From Anaspis maculata (lineage: Eukaryota; Arthropoda; Insecta; Coleoptera; Scraptiidae): a stretch of DNA of 64,000 bases. Position numbers and translations under genes: made by a program. A model generated the notes under the pieces. The model saw only the letters and a list, made by a program, of their open reading frames with translations. It was not told the DNA's origin and searched no databases. The first letter of the stretch is position 1. Each line of letters opens with the position of its first letter. This document shows positions 40,457 through 52,461 of this stretch, piece by piece. The stretch covers positions 127,723,050 to 127,787,049 of the forward strand of contig OX421961.1 of assembly GCA_949128115.1 (NCBI GenBank), in the 5' to 3' direction.

Positions 40457-42847
40457 ATGAAGGATCTGTTTTGGAACGTCGCTGGCATATCACAAAAAGA
40501 AGATAACTTCTGGGAATATATGAACAGATTTGATGTGGTCGGAATGACGGAAACGTGGGTAGAAGAAAAAACTGGGAAAAAATAGAACAAAGACTGCCAG
40601 ATGGATTCAGGTGGACATGTGGACATTCCAAGCGGCAATAAGGGAGAAAAGAATGGGAAGAGCAAAAGGAGGAATCATAACGGGAGTAAGACAGAAAATA
40701 GCAAAGAAAACGGAAAACACCAGTGAACCATCGATGAAGATGATGAGAAGAAATGTGAAGATCGGACGAAAAACATGACAAATTATAACAATATACAACA
40801 CAAACACGAGAAAGCTGGAAAAAAAAATAGATGAGAAGGAACAAGGAGGCCGGCAAAAGACAAAGAAGAGAACAGAGATGGGAAGACACTGATGGGTATT
40901 ATTGAAGACAGAGGCTGGGCCGTGCTAAACGGAAATAAAGACGGAGATGAGAAAGGAGAATACACCTATATCAGAGAAAGCGTAGCAACCACAATAGACT
41001 ACGCAATAGTAAATGAAGAAGCATTCAATGAGGTGGAAACATTTACCACTGGAGAGAGAATCGAATCAGATCACATGCCACTGGAAATAGAGATCGAATT
41101 GGAGGAAGAAGTACCTGAAAGAATAGAAAGAAAAAACACAGTCGTAATGGAGAGGCGAGTATGGAACGAGGAAACAATCTGGAAATACAAGCAAGGAATG
41201 AAAGAAGCAGAATTTCAAGCAGAAACAGTAGATGGAAAGATAGAGGAGCTAATTAAATATACATAGATCAAACTGCACAGAAAAAGAGAACGGAGGGGTG
41301 GACATAAAGAAATGATTGGCGGAACCAGGAATGCACAATAAAGAAAAGGGAAGCCAGAGAAATATTGAGACAATGGAAAAACAACGGGGGAACAAGACAA
41401 GACTACCTAGAAGCCAGAGAAAAATACAGAAGACAATGCAGAGAAAGGAAAAAAGAAGAAAGGAAGATGAAAGGGAGATAAAAGAAATCAGAAATGAAAG
41501 CGAAGTATGGAAATACATAAACAGAGACAGAAGAAAGAAAAAAAAGTGACAGAATACAGAAACACGAATGGCGAAAACACTTCATGGAACTACTAGGAGG
41601 AAAGAAAGAACCAGAAACAAGGGAGGGAGCTGAGTTAAACCAGATCAATGACACTGAGATCGAGAAAGAAGAAGTAACAAGACAGATACAAAGGATGAAG
41701 AAAAACAAGGCGCCGGGAAAAGACGGAATAGAAAACAAAGCATGGAAGTACGGCCCGGACGAAGTGGTAGAGAGATTAAGAGCTAGGTGATGAATGACGT
41801 GTGGTGCGGAAAAGGATTCCCACAGCAATGGAGAGAAGGAATAATATGTCCATTATATAAGAAAGGAGACAGACATGAGAAATCAAACTACAGAGGAATT
41901 ACCCTGCTCAACACGGCATACAAAATTTACTCAATGGTACTGGATGAAAGATTGGTGAAAGAGATGAATGAAAAAGGAGTGTTACCAGACGGACAGGCAG
42001 GGTTCAGAAAGGGAAGAGGAACCGTGGACAACGTGTACATTCTACATCACATAGTGGAAAGGGAGCTGAAAGAGAAAGGTGGACATGTATATGCTCTGTT
42101 CATTGACCTAAAGGCAGCATTTGACAATGTACATAGAGAGCGACTTTGGAAAAGCTTGAGAAAAAGGTATGAATGAACATCATTCTGATGAACAAAATTG
42201 AGGAAGCATATGAGATAACTACAAACAAAGTAAGAGTAAAAGGAGAAGAGAGTAAAAGCTTCTACACCACGAGAGGAGTGAGGCAGGGATGTCCATTGAG
42301 TCCCAATCTGTTTACTGCATACCTGGCAGACCTAGACGAAATGCTCAAAAAAGCACAGGCAGGAGGTATCGTGGTGGGCAAGAAGAAAGTATGGACGCTG
42401 GCGTACGCGGACGACCTGGTCGTTTTGGCGAAAGATGAGAGAAGCATGAAAGATATGATGAAGAACCTAGAAAGATATATGAGAAAGAAGAAACTACAAC
42501 TCAACGTAAACAAAACAAAAATGATGGTATTTGGAAAAGGACAGAACAAGGAAAACAACGGAATGGAGATGGGAATAAGGAAAATAGAAGAAATCAAAGA
42601 AGTCAAATACTTGGGATACATCTTCAACAGAACAAACAACCCCAAGGCGCATGTCACAGAAACAGTGAGAAAAGCGAATAGACTATTATGCCGGGTGTGG
42701 GAGATAGGAGAAAGAAGATTCGGTCACGACATTGGAAGAAGATGGACTTTGTTTGACAGTCTGATAGGCAGTGTGATAACGTATGGAGCAGAGGTCTGGG
42801 GATGGAACGAATGCGAGGAAATCGAAAGAGTACAAGAAAAATTGTGA
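40457..42847 (+). pseudogene. L1-like ORF2 (endonuclease and reverse transcriptase)
   Basis: The apurinic-type endonuclease begins at 40457 (MKDLFWNVAGISQKEDNFW, with GMTETWVEEK for the catalytic Glu). After a damaged middle it ends with TIDYAIVN and ESDHMPLEIEIE (41000-41090). The RT follows in pieces: NKAPGKDGIENKAWKYG, SNYRGITLLNTAYKIYSMVL, GQAGFRKGRGTVDNVYIL, YALFIDLKAAFDNVHRERLW, RGVRQGCPLSPNLFTAYLAD, the catalytic LAYADDLVVLAK and VKYLGYIF. Several frameshifts and stops divide these. The final zinc-finger region is missing after ERVQEKL. Confidence 0.85.
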
Positions 42848-45219
42848 ACACAAGTCAATTGCCGCCAGTTCCCAAATAAAAACCATCGTTCCGTTTGGAG
42901 TTAGGTGTTCATACCGGGTGTTCGCTCTATTGACTTAACCGAGAAGTCAGGAGCCGTCTACCTACGCTCGGTTGGTGCCCCAAAAAATAAAATAAGAATT
43001 AAGATCTCACCGCGGAACCCGCGACCCGCTCTACACGAAACCGACTGGCCGCCTACAAAACTCTTTCTGGACTTGGTTTGCCCCGGCTCCTGGTCAAGAG
43101 ATAGTTACAACTTCTTTTATTGCTTCATAGCTCATACTCATCGCTTCGTCTCTTGAAGTGCCGTACCCAATACTACACTTGCCGATGGCACCCTTCCAGC
43201 ATGGCTTCAGACGATCATTTTTACAAATCCTTTGTTCCAGAGAAGCTGTCATAACAGAAGTTCCTGCGGATGTTCCTCATAAGGCCATATGGATCTGCAG
43301 TGTCTCTGTCACTTTGGGTGCTGAGGGACATGGTGCTCTCCTCCGAGGTCTTGTATGTTTGAACAATTCGGTCAGACCTACGCTTCGGCTCTTTAGCAGC
43401 GCAAGTTGAACCACCCGTTCCTGTATTACCGGAATCAATATGCCCGTCTAATCGAGAAGACAATGGATTATGGATGTCCGTCGAAAAAAATCTTTTCTCC
43501 CCGCCTCTAATGACCGAAAGATTGCTATGCTTTTCGCCCAGACGATTGATTTCCATCAAACGGAACAACAACGTTTCCGTTCTCATTTTCTTATTATCCT
43601 CGTATAGCGACCCGCTTCGAAAGGACGCGGAGATAAAAGGCTAGTATATGGTTTTCAACTTTGGTGCTGCATTTCTGAACTGCATGAAACAATATCGTCC
43701 ATTAGGGCTTCCAGTGTTCCCGAAGCACAAGCAAGCGGCCAAAGTGCTGCGCTGTTGACCCAAATTCGTGCGAAACTGTATGCAACAATCCACTCACAGA
43801 CGGGCTTTAAAATAAATAATTATCTGCTTGGATACGCACGAGTTTCCCGTAACGACGGCGCAAATAATAATTTATTATTACATTATATTTGGCGCGATAA
43901 CATTCAGCTGTGCGTAATATAAACTAACAGAACAGGCCGGACGGACGTTGATGGCGGCTCGTAAAATGCCGAAACTCTACGTCTACTTAATTATCTATCT
44001 ATCGGGTTGTCTGAAATCGCGCAGAATCTTACGCCTATAACAGTATAGATAAAAACCGGATCAAAATGGGGAAGAATATTAGCACCTCGGTAGTAGTGGT
44101 GCCGCGCTAGGAAATGACGCCGCAAACCCAGTTTCGAAAGGATTCAGCACCGTGAACGGTAAAGGATGCTAATGGGGAGTTTTATCGAATCGAGAGTAAG
44201 AACTTTCGAGTTCGGGTGGCGTTCGTTCCAATCATTGGTTTAGTTATTGATTCGAGCATTTGTATGCGGCGGGTGTAGTACGGTCGTATCCTTGAGAATT
44301 AAGAGAGCGCCTGGGTTCGAATTCGGCCCGTAGTTTTGCCGATGAGTGTAAAAAGACATTCAATTAGTCGCACACCCCCCGCAACGTTGATTAACAACCT
44401 TGGAGATTGTTGATGCCGAAGCGCGCTGCTCTCCGGCGGCTGAAATGGCGATATCTTGGGTAAAAATCACTCGCCGTTATGTAGGCCAAGTGCTCCAAAA
44501 ACGTCATCAATTCTCTCCACGAGTCTCTGGACCAGTACAACGGCAGCAGCATCAATTTAATATGTTACCACTACAGTACAACACTACAGTCCGGGGAGTT
44601 TACAAACCCCGAGAACTTGGGGAGCATCGTGTGGGGGTTCTTTCGCTTTTTACGACCCAGCCACCCCCCGCCCTCCCCCATTCGAGTGCTGCAGTGGAAA
44701 ACTTTGGAGAGAGCATTAGGAGCAATTCCTCTAATTTCATATGTGCAGTTGAGTTCCAGTGGGGCGTGAAGGGCCATCCATTCCGCGTTTCTGGCGCATT
44801 TTCAAGCCGTGAAACGGAACATAATAGGTGCGAGTTTTCCGAGAGACGGAGGAAATAAAGGGGGCGAGGATGCGCCGCAGAAGTGTATCTTTGGGGACGC
44901 GTACACGGCCACCCCTGCACCTTGTCGCAAAAGTTTTTCATCCGCTTACCAAAATCGATACTGGCTACATGCAAAACGTTGTGCAAGTCTCCGAACATGG
45001 TGGCGGGGCACGTGGTTTGCGGTTTTGATATTGCGCTCGGGGCTTGTCATCGCCAGGTGCGATATTAGGCACCTGCTAGGTGTGCATTTCCCAAAGCTGG
45101 AACCAGTCTCAGCTATGGTTTGATTATGCTATCATTAAAAAAAAGTGCAGAGCCTTCTAAAAAGCTCGAGCTTTTGATTACTAACCACTGGAATATCAAG
45201 AATAACTGGCCATTGTCCC
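42848..45219. other. Unclassified intronic tract
   Basis: Moderately GC-rich with frames on both strands (43221-43586 minus, 44400-44858 plus) that match nothing recognised. Sequence near 44310 (CTGGGTTCGAATTC) resembles a tRNA B-box but has no supporting A-box or fold. Confidence 0.4.
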
Positions 45220-46019
45220 AGAAATAAGCCTCTACCTGGCTTAGGTACGCAAGTCTCCGGCTACTGGAATTTGCCATTACGCAGACTTTGTATCAAGCGA
45301 CGTCAAATACGTTCCGTTTCGCAACTGGTATATGATGGCAAAATCGCATATGCATCCTTATTCTTCAACTGTAACGGCGTTCAATTTTCGATAGTCTATA
45401 GTCTATCGCACAACGACTTGAACCAGTTTTCTTAAAAATTAACGAAGCCGACTAGTTAAAGGCTCTACGACTTCGAGGGCTACCATTTTGTCCAACTCAG
45501 CTTCCATAACGTTTCCCTTATGATATTGGGCAACAGCTCTGTTCAGTCGGAAATGCAGCCGTTCGTATTACGTGTTCCACTATATCAGTACAGCCAAGGG
45601 TTGTATTTGTTTTTCAACGTATCCACTATCAATCCTTGAAGCCCGGCATCCTCCAAAACAGAGAAATCGCTACCATTAACAATGCCTGGGACATGTGCTG
45701 TAGATAGGCGCTGCAGTTGAGAAATGCCACTGTCACGAACAAAACCCATTGCTTGCCAGAAGTCTGTATCCAAAACTAACAGTGTTGTTACTTCAGGAAT
45801 AATCTGAACTTTGAGCATTTTCACTCGGTTTTTGAAATGCGAATTGAGTTGAGACAGAAATTGAAGAGTTTCTACAGTACTAAGAATTGAACCATTTTGA
45901 TCATTTGCTATTTCTACAGCTTCATCTCGTGAGGACGCCCTAGTGAGAAGGATTAATTCATCCGACATATCGCTTACGATGACAGGTTGTGGGATGAGAT
46001 TGAGAAGCGCACTCAGCAC
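45220..46019 (-). pseudogene. Ty3/gypsy protease to RT fragment
   Basis: The minus-strand frame 46019-45585 ends its middle part with VQIIPEVTTLLVLDTDFWQA, the C-terminal signature of gypsy retropepsins (the LILGxDF motif). Downstream to about 45220, in shifting frames, come EAELDKMVALEVVEPLTS, IDYRKLNAVTVEE and TYLTSLDTKSA, which are RT motifs in the right order. The piece is oriented opposite to the gypsy copy that starts about 170 bp to the right. Confidence 0.65.
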
Positions 46020-46191
46020 CCTCAGGAAGCAGCACGGTGCTCGATCTGCACAATGAAGAACTTTTTATTTCGTCTCTCAAATCCAATCCCTCTAACGGTC
46101 CGGTCCGGCTATCCACAATCAAGTGCAACCTCCTGCCGTATCTTCACTTGGAAATGGTTGCCCAGACGGTTGACGAGGTCTTATCGCATAA

Positions 46192-48057
46192 TTGAAGACA
46201 ACCGGCGAAGTACAGACCACCTCCAGTCAGCTGCAAGAACCGAACTTGTCGTTCGAAGGACAGCCGGGTGACGTTAGATCAAAGAAGTCTATTTCGGTCT
46301 TCACAGGTCTGCCGACTACATCCACTGCTGCTGCAAGATTTCGGAAATACATTAACCAACGTCCCCACGGTGGAGTCCAACGAAACACCGTCGACCACAT
46401 GGACAAAATTCATCTGCTGGAATTGTCGAGGGTCAGGGTACACCATCATAGTATGCACAGCGCCAAAGTGACCCATTCGAAGTCTCACTCTTGAAGTTTT
46501 GAAAATTGAAGAGTAAGAGTCGGGTGCCAAACCAGTATCGGTCAACACCAACCGTTACCACTCATAAAGAAATCTCTCAGCATTTTCAAGTCGGTGTTTG
46601 AGGGACTGAGATAATTGATTGCTGGATATCGGAGCCTCTTTTTGTTCTTGCTGATACCCTCTCTCCCTTGTATTGTATTGGGCTCATATTTAACCTATCA
46701 GATGCGGCTGGCACTGGCCCTTGATCTATTGCGAGATTTCGTTGAGCCACTTTCCGTAGTGGCTGAGATTGCCGGTATGCCGGCAGAGGTGAGGCTTCCA
46801 GAGGGACAGCTGCGACGGGTGATGACGCTTTTGGATCGATTTCTTTCGGACCCTGCTCCTGCAGTGAGTTGCACCAACAAGGTGGAACACCGAATCAGAG
46901 TCAGCTCGGGAGTGGCACCCATCAAATACGGTATTAAAATCAACCTCCAGCTCTTCAGGATCACTTCGTCGCAGAGTTGGATAATGTAGTGACGATGGAA
47001 GTGACTGAACCGAGGACTGAACCGTTCAATGCCGTGGACTTCCCCAATCATGTTGCTTGGAAAATCTCCTGGTCAATACCGCTTGTGCATTGACTATCGT
47101 AAGGCAAATACTGTCACCAATGCCTTTTTTCGTTGCCTCACATCACGTTAATCGTTTGAGACGGGCTTGCTATTTATCCTCGCTGGAAATTAGGTCTGCT
47201 TACTGGTACGACAAGGAGTCTTTCCGACCAAGTCTTTCCGACCAAGTCTTTCCGGCATTGTTTCTGACTGGGGGCGGTTTTCACAGTTCCGAGGCGCGGA
47301 CTTTCCAGTTGAGGCGGATGCCGTTTGGCCTGTGCAGCGCTCCAAGTGGCAGAGTTTGGTTGTTGTGCCCCTGTTACTGAGGTGTTGCCGAAAGACGTTC
47401 GGTTTGAAATGCATACTGCCAAACAGCGCCTTCTGAAAAATGCTTTGTCACGGCTCCCGTCATGGACTGTCCTGATTTCAAAAAAAAAGCCGTTCACTAT
47501 CCAATACGACGCGAGTGACTACGGAATCGGCGCCGGTCGGTCCTTACGCAGGAAGATAAACTGGGCGAACACGTGATCTGCTGAATCAGTATCTCACTAA
47601 GAAACCGCAAGCGTAAATAAAGAAACTCTTAGCCGTGGTGTAGTCTATCGGAAAACCCCGTCCGTTATGTCGAAGCCACTCGTTTCACCGTCGTGACAGA
47701 CCACAACGTGCTTAAATGGTTACATAATTTCCGAGATCCAAACGGATGGCTAGCGCGAGTGTTAGGTTCCAGTAGTACGACTTCAAGTTGTCATGGTCAT
47801 GGAGTCGATCCCGAAGGTTTCAGAGATTTATACCATCGCATCGACTTCTAGGGTATCACCGATGCTCGGTATTACAATATGCGATAAAAAAACGTTTCAT
47901 TAGTATGGCTGATTCAATATAACGTAAACATAGCGTAGTGGAGAAGGATATCTTGACCATGGTGTGATCAATTGAAAAGCTCCGTTCATATGTCCGAGCC
48001 ACTCGCTTCACTTTCGTGAGACCACTTGGAGCTGGATTGGTTACATACCTATTCTCA
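46192..48057 (+). pseudogene. Ty3/gypsy gag end, RT and RNase H, interrupted copy
   Basis: A CWNCRGSGYTIIVC zinc-knuckle-like segment near 46420 marks the end of gag. From 46840 to 47380 are pieces of RT (ALSRLP-preceding RRMPFGLCSAPS and an LCIDYRKANTVT segment near 47080-47130). From 47440 to 47790 is RNase H (SKKKPFTIQYDASDYGIGAG). A second diverged copy of the RNase H segment (IEKLRSYVRATRFTF) follows at 47935-48057, so part of the domain is duplicated. The copy is interrupted at 48058 by an R1-like LINE and resumes at 50680 with integrase. Frames are badly broken. Confidence 0.75.
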
Positions 48058-48190
48058 GGGATGGGAATGAATCATTCCCCTTCTGGGTGCTGTAAGACCT
48101 TGTAGTTGGTGGAAGGGCTCAAGTAACTGCGATGATCCTGAGAGCTATATCGGCGGGGGCCGCACGAAGAGGCCTCTGGCAGGGACACTC

Positions 48191-49599
48191 ATGCCGAAAA
48201 GGTCGATGGAGAGCGGTGAAAGCAAAGAAACAGCACAAACCTCAGTGGGGAAGGGGACCGCTGGGCGTAAGAAATCCCCCACTTCTGTCACTCTGGCGAA
48301 GCGAGTAACCAGACGGTGGAGCACTGACAGGAGTGGCACCTTTACACTCCACGAGCTGGCGGCAGCTATAAAACGTAATGCTGGGCCTCCGCATTTAAAT
48401 AATGGGGGCAACGAGAATATGAAGAAAGACACGGCCTCGGAAACCATACCTTTGGGGGGTCAGGCTACCCCCGGAGGCGACTGTCAGCCTGAAAATAACC
48501 CGACAATGACCACGGATATGAGTGAGACGCTTCCTGAGGTTGCCGAGAATCAAGCGTTCCAGAGAAGTGGTGCTACTCGCAGAACTCCACCGAGACACCG
48601 ATCGCTTTCATCAGGCATGGAAAAAGCAAACATACTAGAGAAATTTGTGAATTATGGTACACCGGTACAAGATACCAAGAAGAGAAAATGCGAAGAAGAG
48701 GAAACCTCACACCATTGCAAATTTTCACTAGAGAAATTCTTGAAGAAGCGAGCCCCAGCTTTAAGGAACTAGAGGCGCAAATGGAGGAATTGGCACAATT
48801 CACCAGGGAAAACTTGAACGTACACGAAGAAATCAAGACCATGGTTAAAGGAATTTACAAATAAAAGAAGTTATGTTGGAAGACATCACCATTAAAAGAA
48901 AAATGAGAAGACAAGAAGACAAGGTTGAAGAATATAGAGACGTGAGGCTCAAGAGGCTCGAGAAGAACATAACAGAACAAGATATAATAAAGGAAATAAA
49001 AAGGGCCAGAAACGGCATGGGGACAACTACTAGTCAGGGTCACCGAAAATAGTTAAGGGTTAAGGCTAGGGTTAAGGAAAAAATCGAGAGTGTGCTGCAG
49101 GGCGGAAAGGTCCGGGTACTAAAGGGCGAGAGAGGAAAGATGATACATGTGAAAGACATTGATACACTCGCGAATGAAGAGGAAGTGAAATCAGCTCTTA
49201 TACGAACGGGAGAAATTGAAAAAATTGAAAAGGTGTCGTTAAAGGCAATGAAAAAAGTGAACTTTAGAGCTAGACAGGGATGATGCGGACAGATTAATCA
49301 AGTTGTCAAAAATGCGCATTGGTCTAACAAACTGCAGAATACAAGAAAGGCTGGATATCAAACGGTGCTATCGATGCTGGAGCTATGATCATGAACCCCG
49401 AAATTGCAGGGGATCAAATAGAAAAGAACAGTGCCAAAAATGCACCAAGAGCGGGCACAAAAGAGCTGAATGTGAATACGAGCCGCACTGTCCTCTCTGC
49501 GACGAGGGAGGGCATATAGCGGGAAGTGGAGCATGCGGTACTTTTAGAAAAGCTTTGGCCGACGCCGACGCAAGGAAAAGACGATACGAAGATCTGTGA
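48191..49599 (+). pseudogene. R1-like ORF1 (gag-like) with zinc knuckles, frameshifted
   Basis: The first 193 codons encode a Ser/Thr/Pro- and charge-rich region. A short coiled-coil piece follows in another frame (AQMEELAQFTRENLNVHEEI), then a part with GGKVRVLKGERGKM and LANEEEVKSAL. The last part (49303-49599) holds three zinc knuckles: CYRCWSYDHEPRNC and CQKCTKSGHKRAEC, both CX2CX4HX4C, and CPLCDEGGHIAGSGAC. This triple set is the nucleic-acid-binding end of R1/TRAS-type ORF1 proteins. At least two frameshifts and a stop separate the pieces, so no full protein is made. Confidence 0.8.
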
Positions 49600-49770
49600 T
49601 AGTTGTGTACAAGCATCAAAGGGAAGCCGTTATTAACAAATTTTATCTATACAAGAATTTTAAATCTACAGAGTTTATATTTACAAGAGTTTTTATTCCG
49701 TGTATGTCAATGTATGTAAAATGTAATAATTGTCTAAACTCCGCATTCTTAACCGATTTCATCAATATCA

Positions 49771-50559
49771 ATGGATAGTCAAATAACATGCATACAGGTA
49801 AACCTCAATAAAAGCAACGCAGCACAAAGCTTGCTCTACAGAACAACAGCAGAAAACAGGGTTGATATAGCACTGATAATGGAGCCCAACAAGAAACAAG
49901 TTGAGAAAGGAGCATGGCTCGTCGACTATAAGGAAGACGTGGCAATCAGAATTTTCAATAAAAAAGTCAAAATAAGAAGCACCGGAAGTGGAAATGGGAT
50001 AGTGTGGGTCAATGTAGATGGAATCATGATAGTCGGATGCTATATATGCCCAAACGTGGAGATACATGAATTTGATGAGTACTTTCATTCCTTGCGAGAT
50101 ACGGTTGTAAATGCTGAGACGAGGAAAATTATAATCTGCGGAGACTTCAACGCGGAAGCAAGAAGATGGGGAGCAGTTCAAAATTATCGCAGAGGAAACA
50201 TGATGGAAGAATGGATGGAGGAAAACGGAATGAATACCGCAAATACGGGAGAGATACCGACATTCCTTAGGGGATCAAAGAAATCATATATTGACATTAC
50301 GATGTACTCAGAGGAGATGAATCAGAAAGTTAAAGAATGGAGAGTGAGTGAGGAAGAAAACATGAGCGATCATCAAAACATCTATTTCTGTATTCAAATG
50401 GAAAGAGGGGCGAAGAAGGAGACAAATGGAAGGGGACAAATAAGCGAGAAAGACAAAAGAATCGAGCCAGAGAGGAGAACTAGACCAACCGCCCCCCGAA
50501 GCAATGCTAACGCGGTCCCAGGGGGCGGGTTAACCATTAGGTCTTCGGAGGGTTTTTAG
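49771..50559 (+). CDS. R1-like ORF2 endonuclease domain, intact but without RT
   Basis: A 262-codon frame covers a complete endonuclease/exonuclease/phosphatase-fold domain. It has TCIQVNLNKSNAAQSLL at the start (metal-binding Asn), ALIMEPNK (Glu position), IIICGDFNAEARRWG (catalytic Asp and Asn), YIDITMYSEE and MSDHQNIYF with the catalytic Asp-His pair. The spacing suits R1-clade enzymes. After SDHQ the frame runs through about 55 charged or low-complexity residues to a stop at 50559, where RT would be expected. Other parts of the same element are broken, so this open frame is notable, but expression is not shown. Confidence 0.82.
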   Translation: MDSQITCIQVNLNKSNAAQSLLYRTTAENRVDIALIMEPNKKQVEKGAWLVDYKEDVAIRIFNKKVKIRSTGSGNGIVWVNVDGIMIVGCYICPNVEIHEFDEYFHSLRDTVVNAETRKIIICGDFNAEARRWGAVQNYRRGNMMEEWMEENGMNTANTGEIPTFLRGSKKSYIDITMYSEEMNQKVKEWRVSEEENMSDHQNIYFCIQMERGAKKETNGRGQISEKDKRIEPERRTRPTAPRSNANAVPGGGLTIRSSEGF

Positions 50560-50679
50560 CCGGATCAGCGCCCGGCACTACCCGGCGCCGGCGAATAGAT
50601 CCATCGCCGAGTGTTGAGCGATTTTCCCTCCGCCCCTGCCGGAAAGGCAAGGGAGCGGAAAAAAAGGGATGGGGATGAA

Positions 50680-51450
50680 CGGCTCTAGCGGTACAACTTC
50701 AAGTTGTACTTGAAGGGTGTCACCGTCGCGTGGAAGAACTTGCGACAGAAAGTGTACGATCACCGTATCTTGAAGATGCCCCGACATCGGGACACGGAGG
50801 TATCTCCACAATTCCCGCGTTGCTCAAAAGTACGAATGAACCGCAATGTCTTGCTTCTTGATTTATGCACAGTTTCTTTCGTCTGGAAAAAGCTGGAATA
50901 GAAGGATCCAGCTGGCGATATTTGCAGCCGAGTGAGCATTTCTGACCCGTGGGAACTGATAAACGTGGATCTTGTGGGCTCACCACCAAATCTTACAGGG
51001 AAGATGTATATTCTATACATTCTCGATCATTTCACCAATTTTGTTTTTTTCTCTTCGTAGAGCCGTGGCTAAAAACTTTGTGCGTTCAATTGAAGACCAC
51101 GTGTTCAATTTGCTTGGCGCCATGAGAACTAGTATCACCGATAACGGCAAGCAGTTAACATCCCGAGAGTTCAGGTATTTCTCTGGACACATCATTCAAA
51201 GGCCAACGCCGTCGAATTATGTCATCGGCCCCTATGTTGTCCTAGCACGTGGGGGAGAACTACCAGGAACAGGAGCAATATCTCCAAAAACCAGCATAAT
51301 GCCATGAGCACATTCCGCAGTGAAACGACAGAGCTCACTCCTTTACTTCGTCAGTTCTGAACGACAGATTTAGGTGGGTTCACGGTAGTAACTAGTACAT
51401 TGCGAAACGGTTCAAGTGGACCCGTCCATAGTCACTATTCGCTTTGGACA
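50680..51450 (+). pseudogene. Ty3/gypsy integrase fragment, right part of the interrupted copy
   Basis: Just after the LINE the end of RNase H resumes (YNFKLYLKG), followed by a DPWELINVDLVGSP segment (first catalytic Asp of integrase), ILYILDHFTNFV and MRTSITDNGKQLTSREF (second Asp region). A C-terminal piece runs to about 51450. Stops and frameshifts are present throughout. It continues the domain order of the copy at 46192-48057. Confidence 0.75.
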
Positions 51451-52461
51451 TCTAAAAAAGCCGGGCTGACGTTCAGTTAACAGGTGGGCCCCACATTTCC
51501 TTTTTTCAGCCGTGGCATCACCGCTTCTCTCGAATCTCGACCCTGCAGATCGGCAACCGCAATCACCTCCATCCTCCAGTCTTTTCTAGAAGAAGCAACA
51601 TATCAGGGGCGGCCAGACTACCGTCGATGGAGTTCGTAAATTCATATTACATGTCTGCAATAGTTTCCCTGGCCTCTGGAGTGTCTGCGGAATAGGAATA
51701 ACTAATTAAGCTCAATTAGGTATACTTAGAACCCTGCGACATGTTCAACACTCTCTAAACGCGAGCTCACCACCTACCTGGGTGAGACGTTTACAGTGGG
51801 GGTTGGGGTATGATAGTGGAAAGGCTCCAGCTCTGGGTGGTCGATATTGGTGTCGTGACGACGACAAAATGCTTATAAATTTGTTACATTTCCTATATTT
51901 TATAGTCTACTATCTCTTTTCCATTTATCTGATTTTTTGTAACATTCCGGTTTTAACCGGTTGCATAGTTTGCCGCTTGTTCTTGCTCTGCCGCGACTTA
52001 CTTTAACAGTGTTCCTTTCGAGTGACAGGCAATATCGTCAACGATCTAGGGAAAGAACGCGCTTGACAACCGTTACAAGTGAACATAGTATGTAATTCTA
52101 TAGCAAAGCCGTTGTTCCTTGGATAAAGTAGCAGAGCCTACGTAGTCTAATATAGAATAGGATTGCAGGTCTTTGAAGAGAGCCCGCAAAGCTCTCGTTG
52201 CAACGCCAGAGCTAGGTGAAAAGGTGCCGAGAAGTTTCAAACACGAAACAATAATCATCGCGATTGTTCCTGAACTGGCGCGCACCCTTTGTGAGCGCCG
52301 GCAAATGAGATTTCTAACCAAACACGCCTTACACACTGCTCAAGGAACAATTCACTACCTACGCCATGTAGATTATTGCTTCCAGAACTAATCCCGCTAA
52401 TCCTTCCCGGGGGGGTGTCTCAACACCACACCTCCCCGAAAACACGTGCCCGAGATCTCAC
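51451..52461. other. Unclassified tract left of the first GRK exon seen
   Basis: May include the 3' end of the gypsy copy. No LTR boundary, tandem repeat or coding exon was recognised. The GRK donor lies at its right border. Confidence 0.4.

Larger units (their letters stand above)
39500..42847 (+). mobile_element. L1-like two-ORF non-LTR retrotransposon, 3' truncated
   Basis: A (TTAGA)n stretch at about 39489-39518 precedes the element, which contains ORF1 (39587-40288) and ORF2 (40457-42847). Coding sequence is strongly A-rich on the plus strand. The element stops inside the C-terminal part of ORF2 at 42847, with no poly(A) tail or target duplication recognised, so the 3' end has been lost after insertion. 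Confidence 0.85.
48058..50679 (+). mobile_element. R1-like LINE lacking reverse transcriptase, with target duplication and A tail
   Basis: The 14-mers GGGATGGGAATGAA (48058-48071) and GGGATGGGGATGAA (50666-50679) differ at one base and bracket the element. A run of seven A (50659-50665) lies just before the right one, as expected for target-primed reverse transcription. Inside are a 5' leader, ORF1 (48191-49599), the endonuclease part of ORF2 (49771-50559) and a GC-rich 3' stretch of about 100 bp. The RT and RNase H parts of ORF2, usually more than 2 kb, are absent. The element sits inside a gypsy copy. Confidence 0.8.

Noticed and set aside
40299..40889. Long minus-strand open frame of 196 codons
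   Set aside because: It is antisense to the A-rich L1-like ORF2 and its Phe/Ser/Leu-rich translation is the complement of that bias; no motif of its own.
44280..44340. tRNA-like GGTTCGAATTC box
   Set aside because: No A-box at the right distance and no cloverleaf could be drawn.
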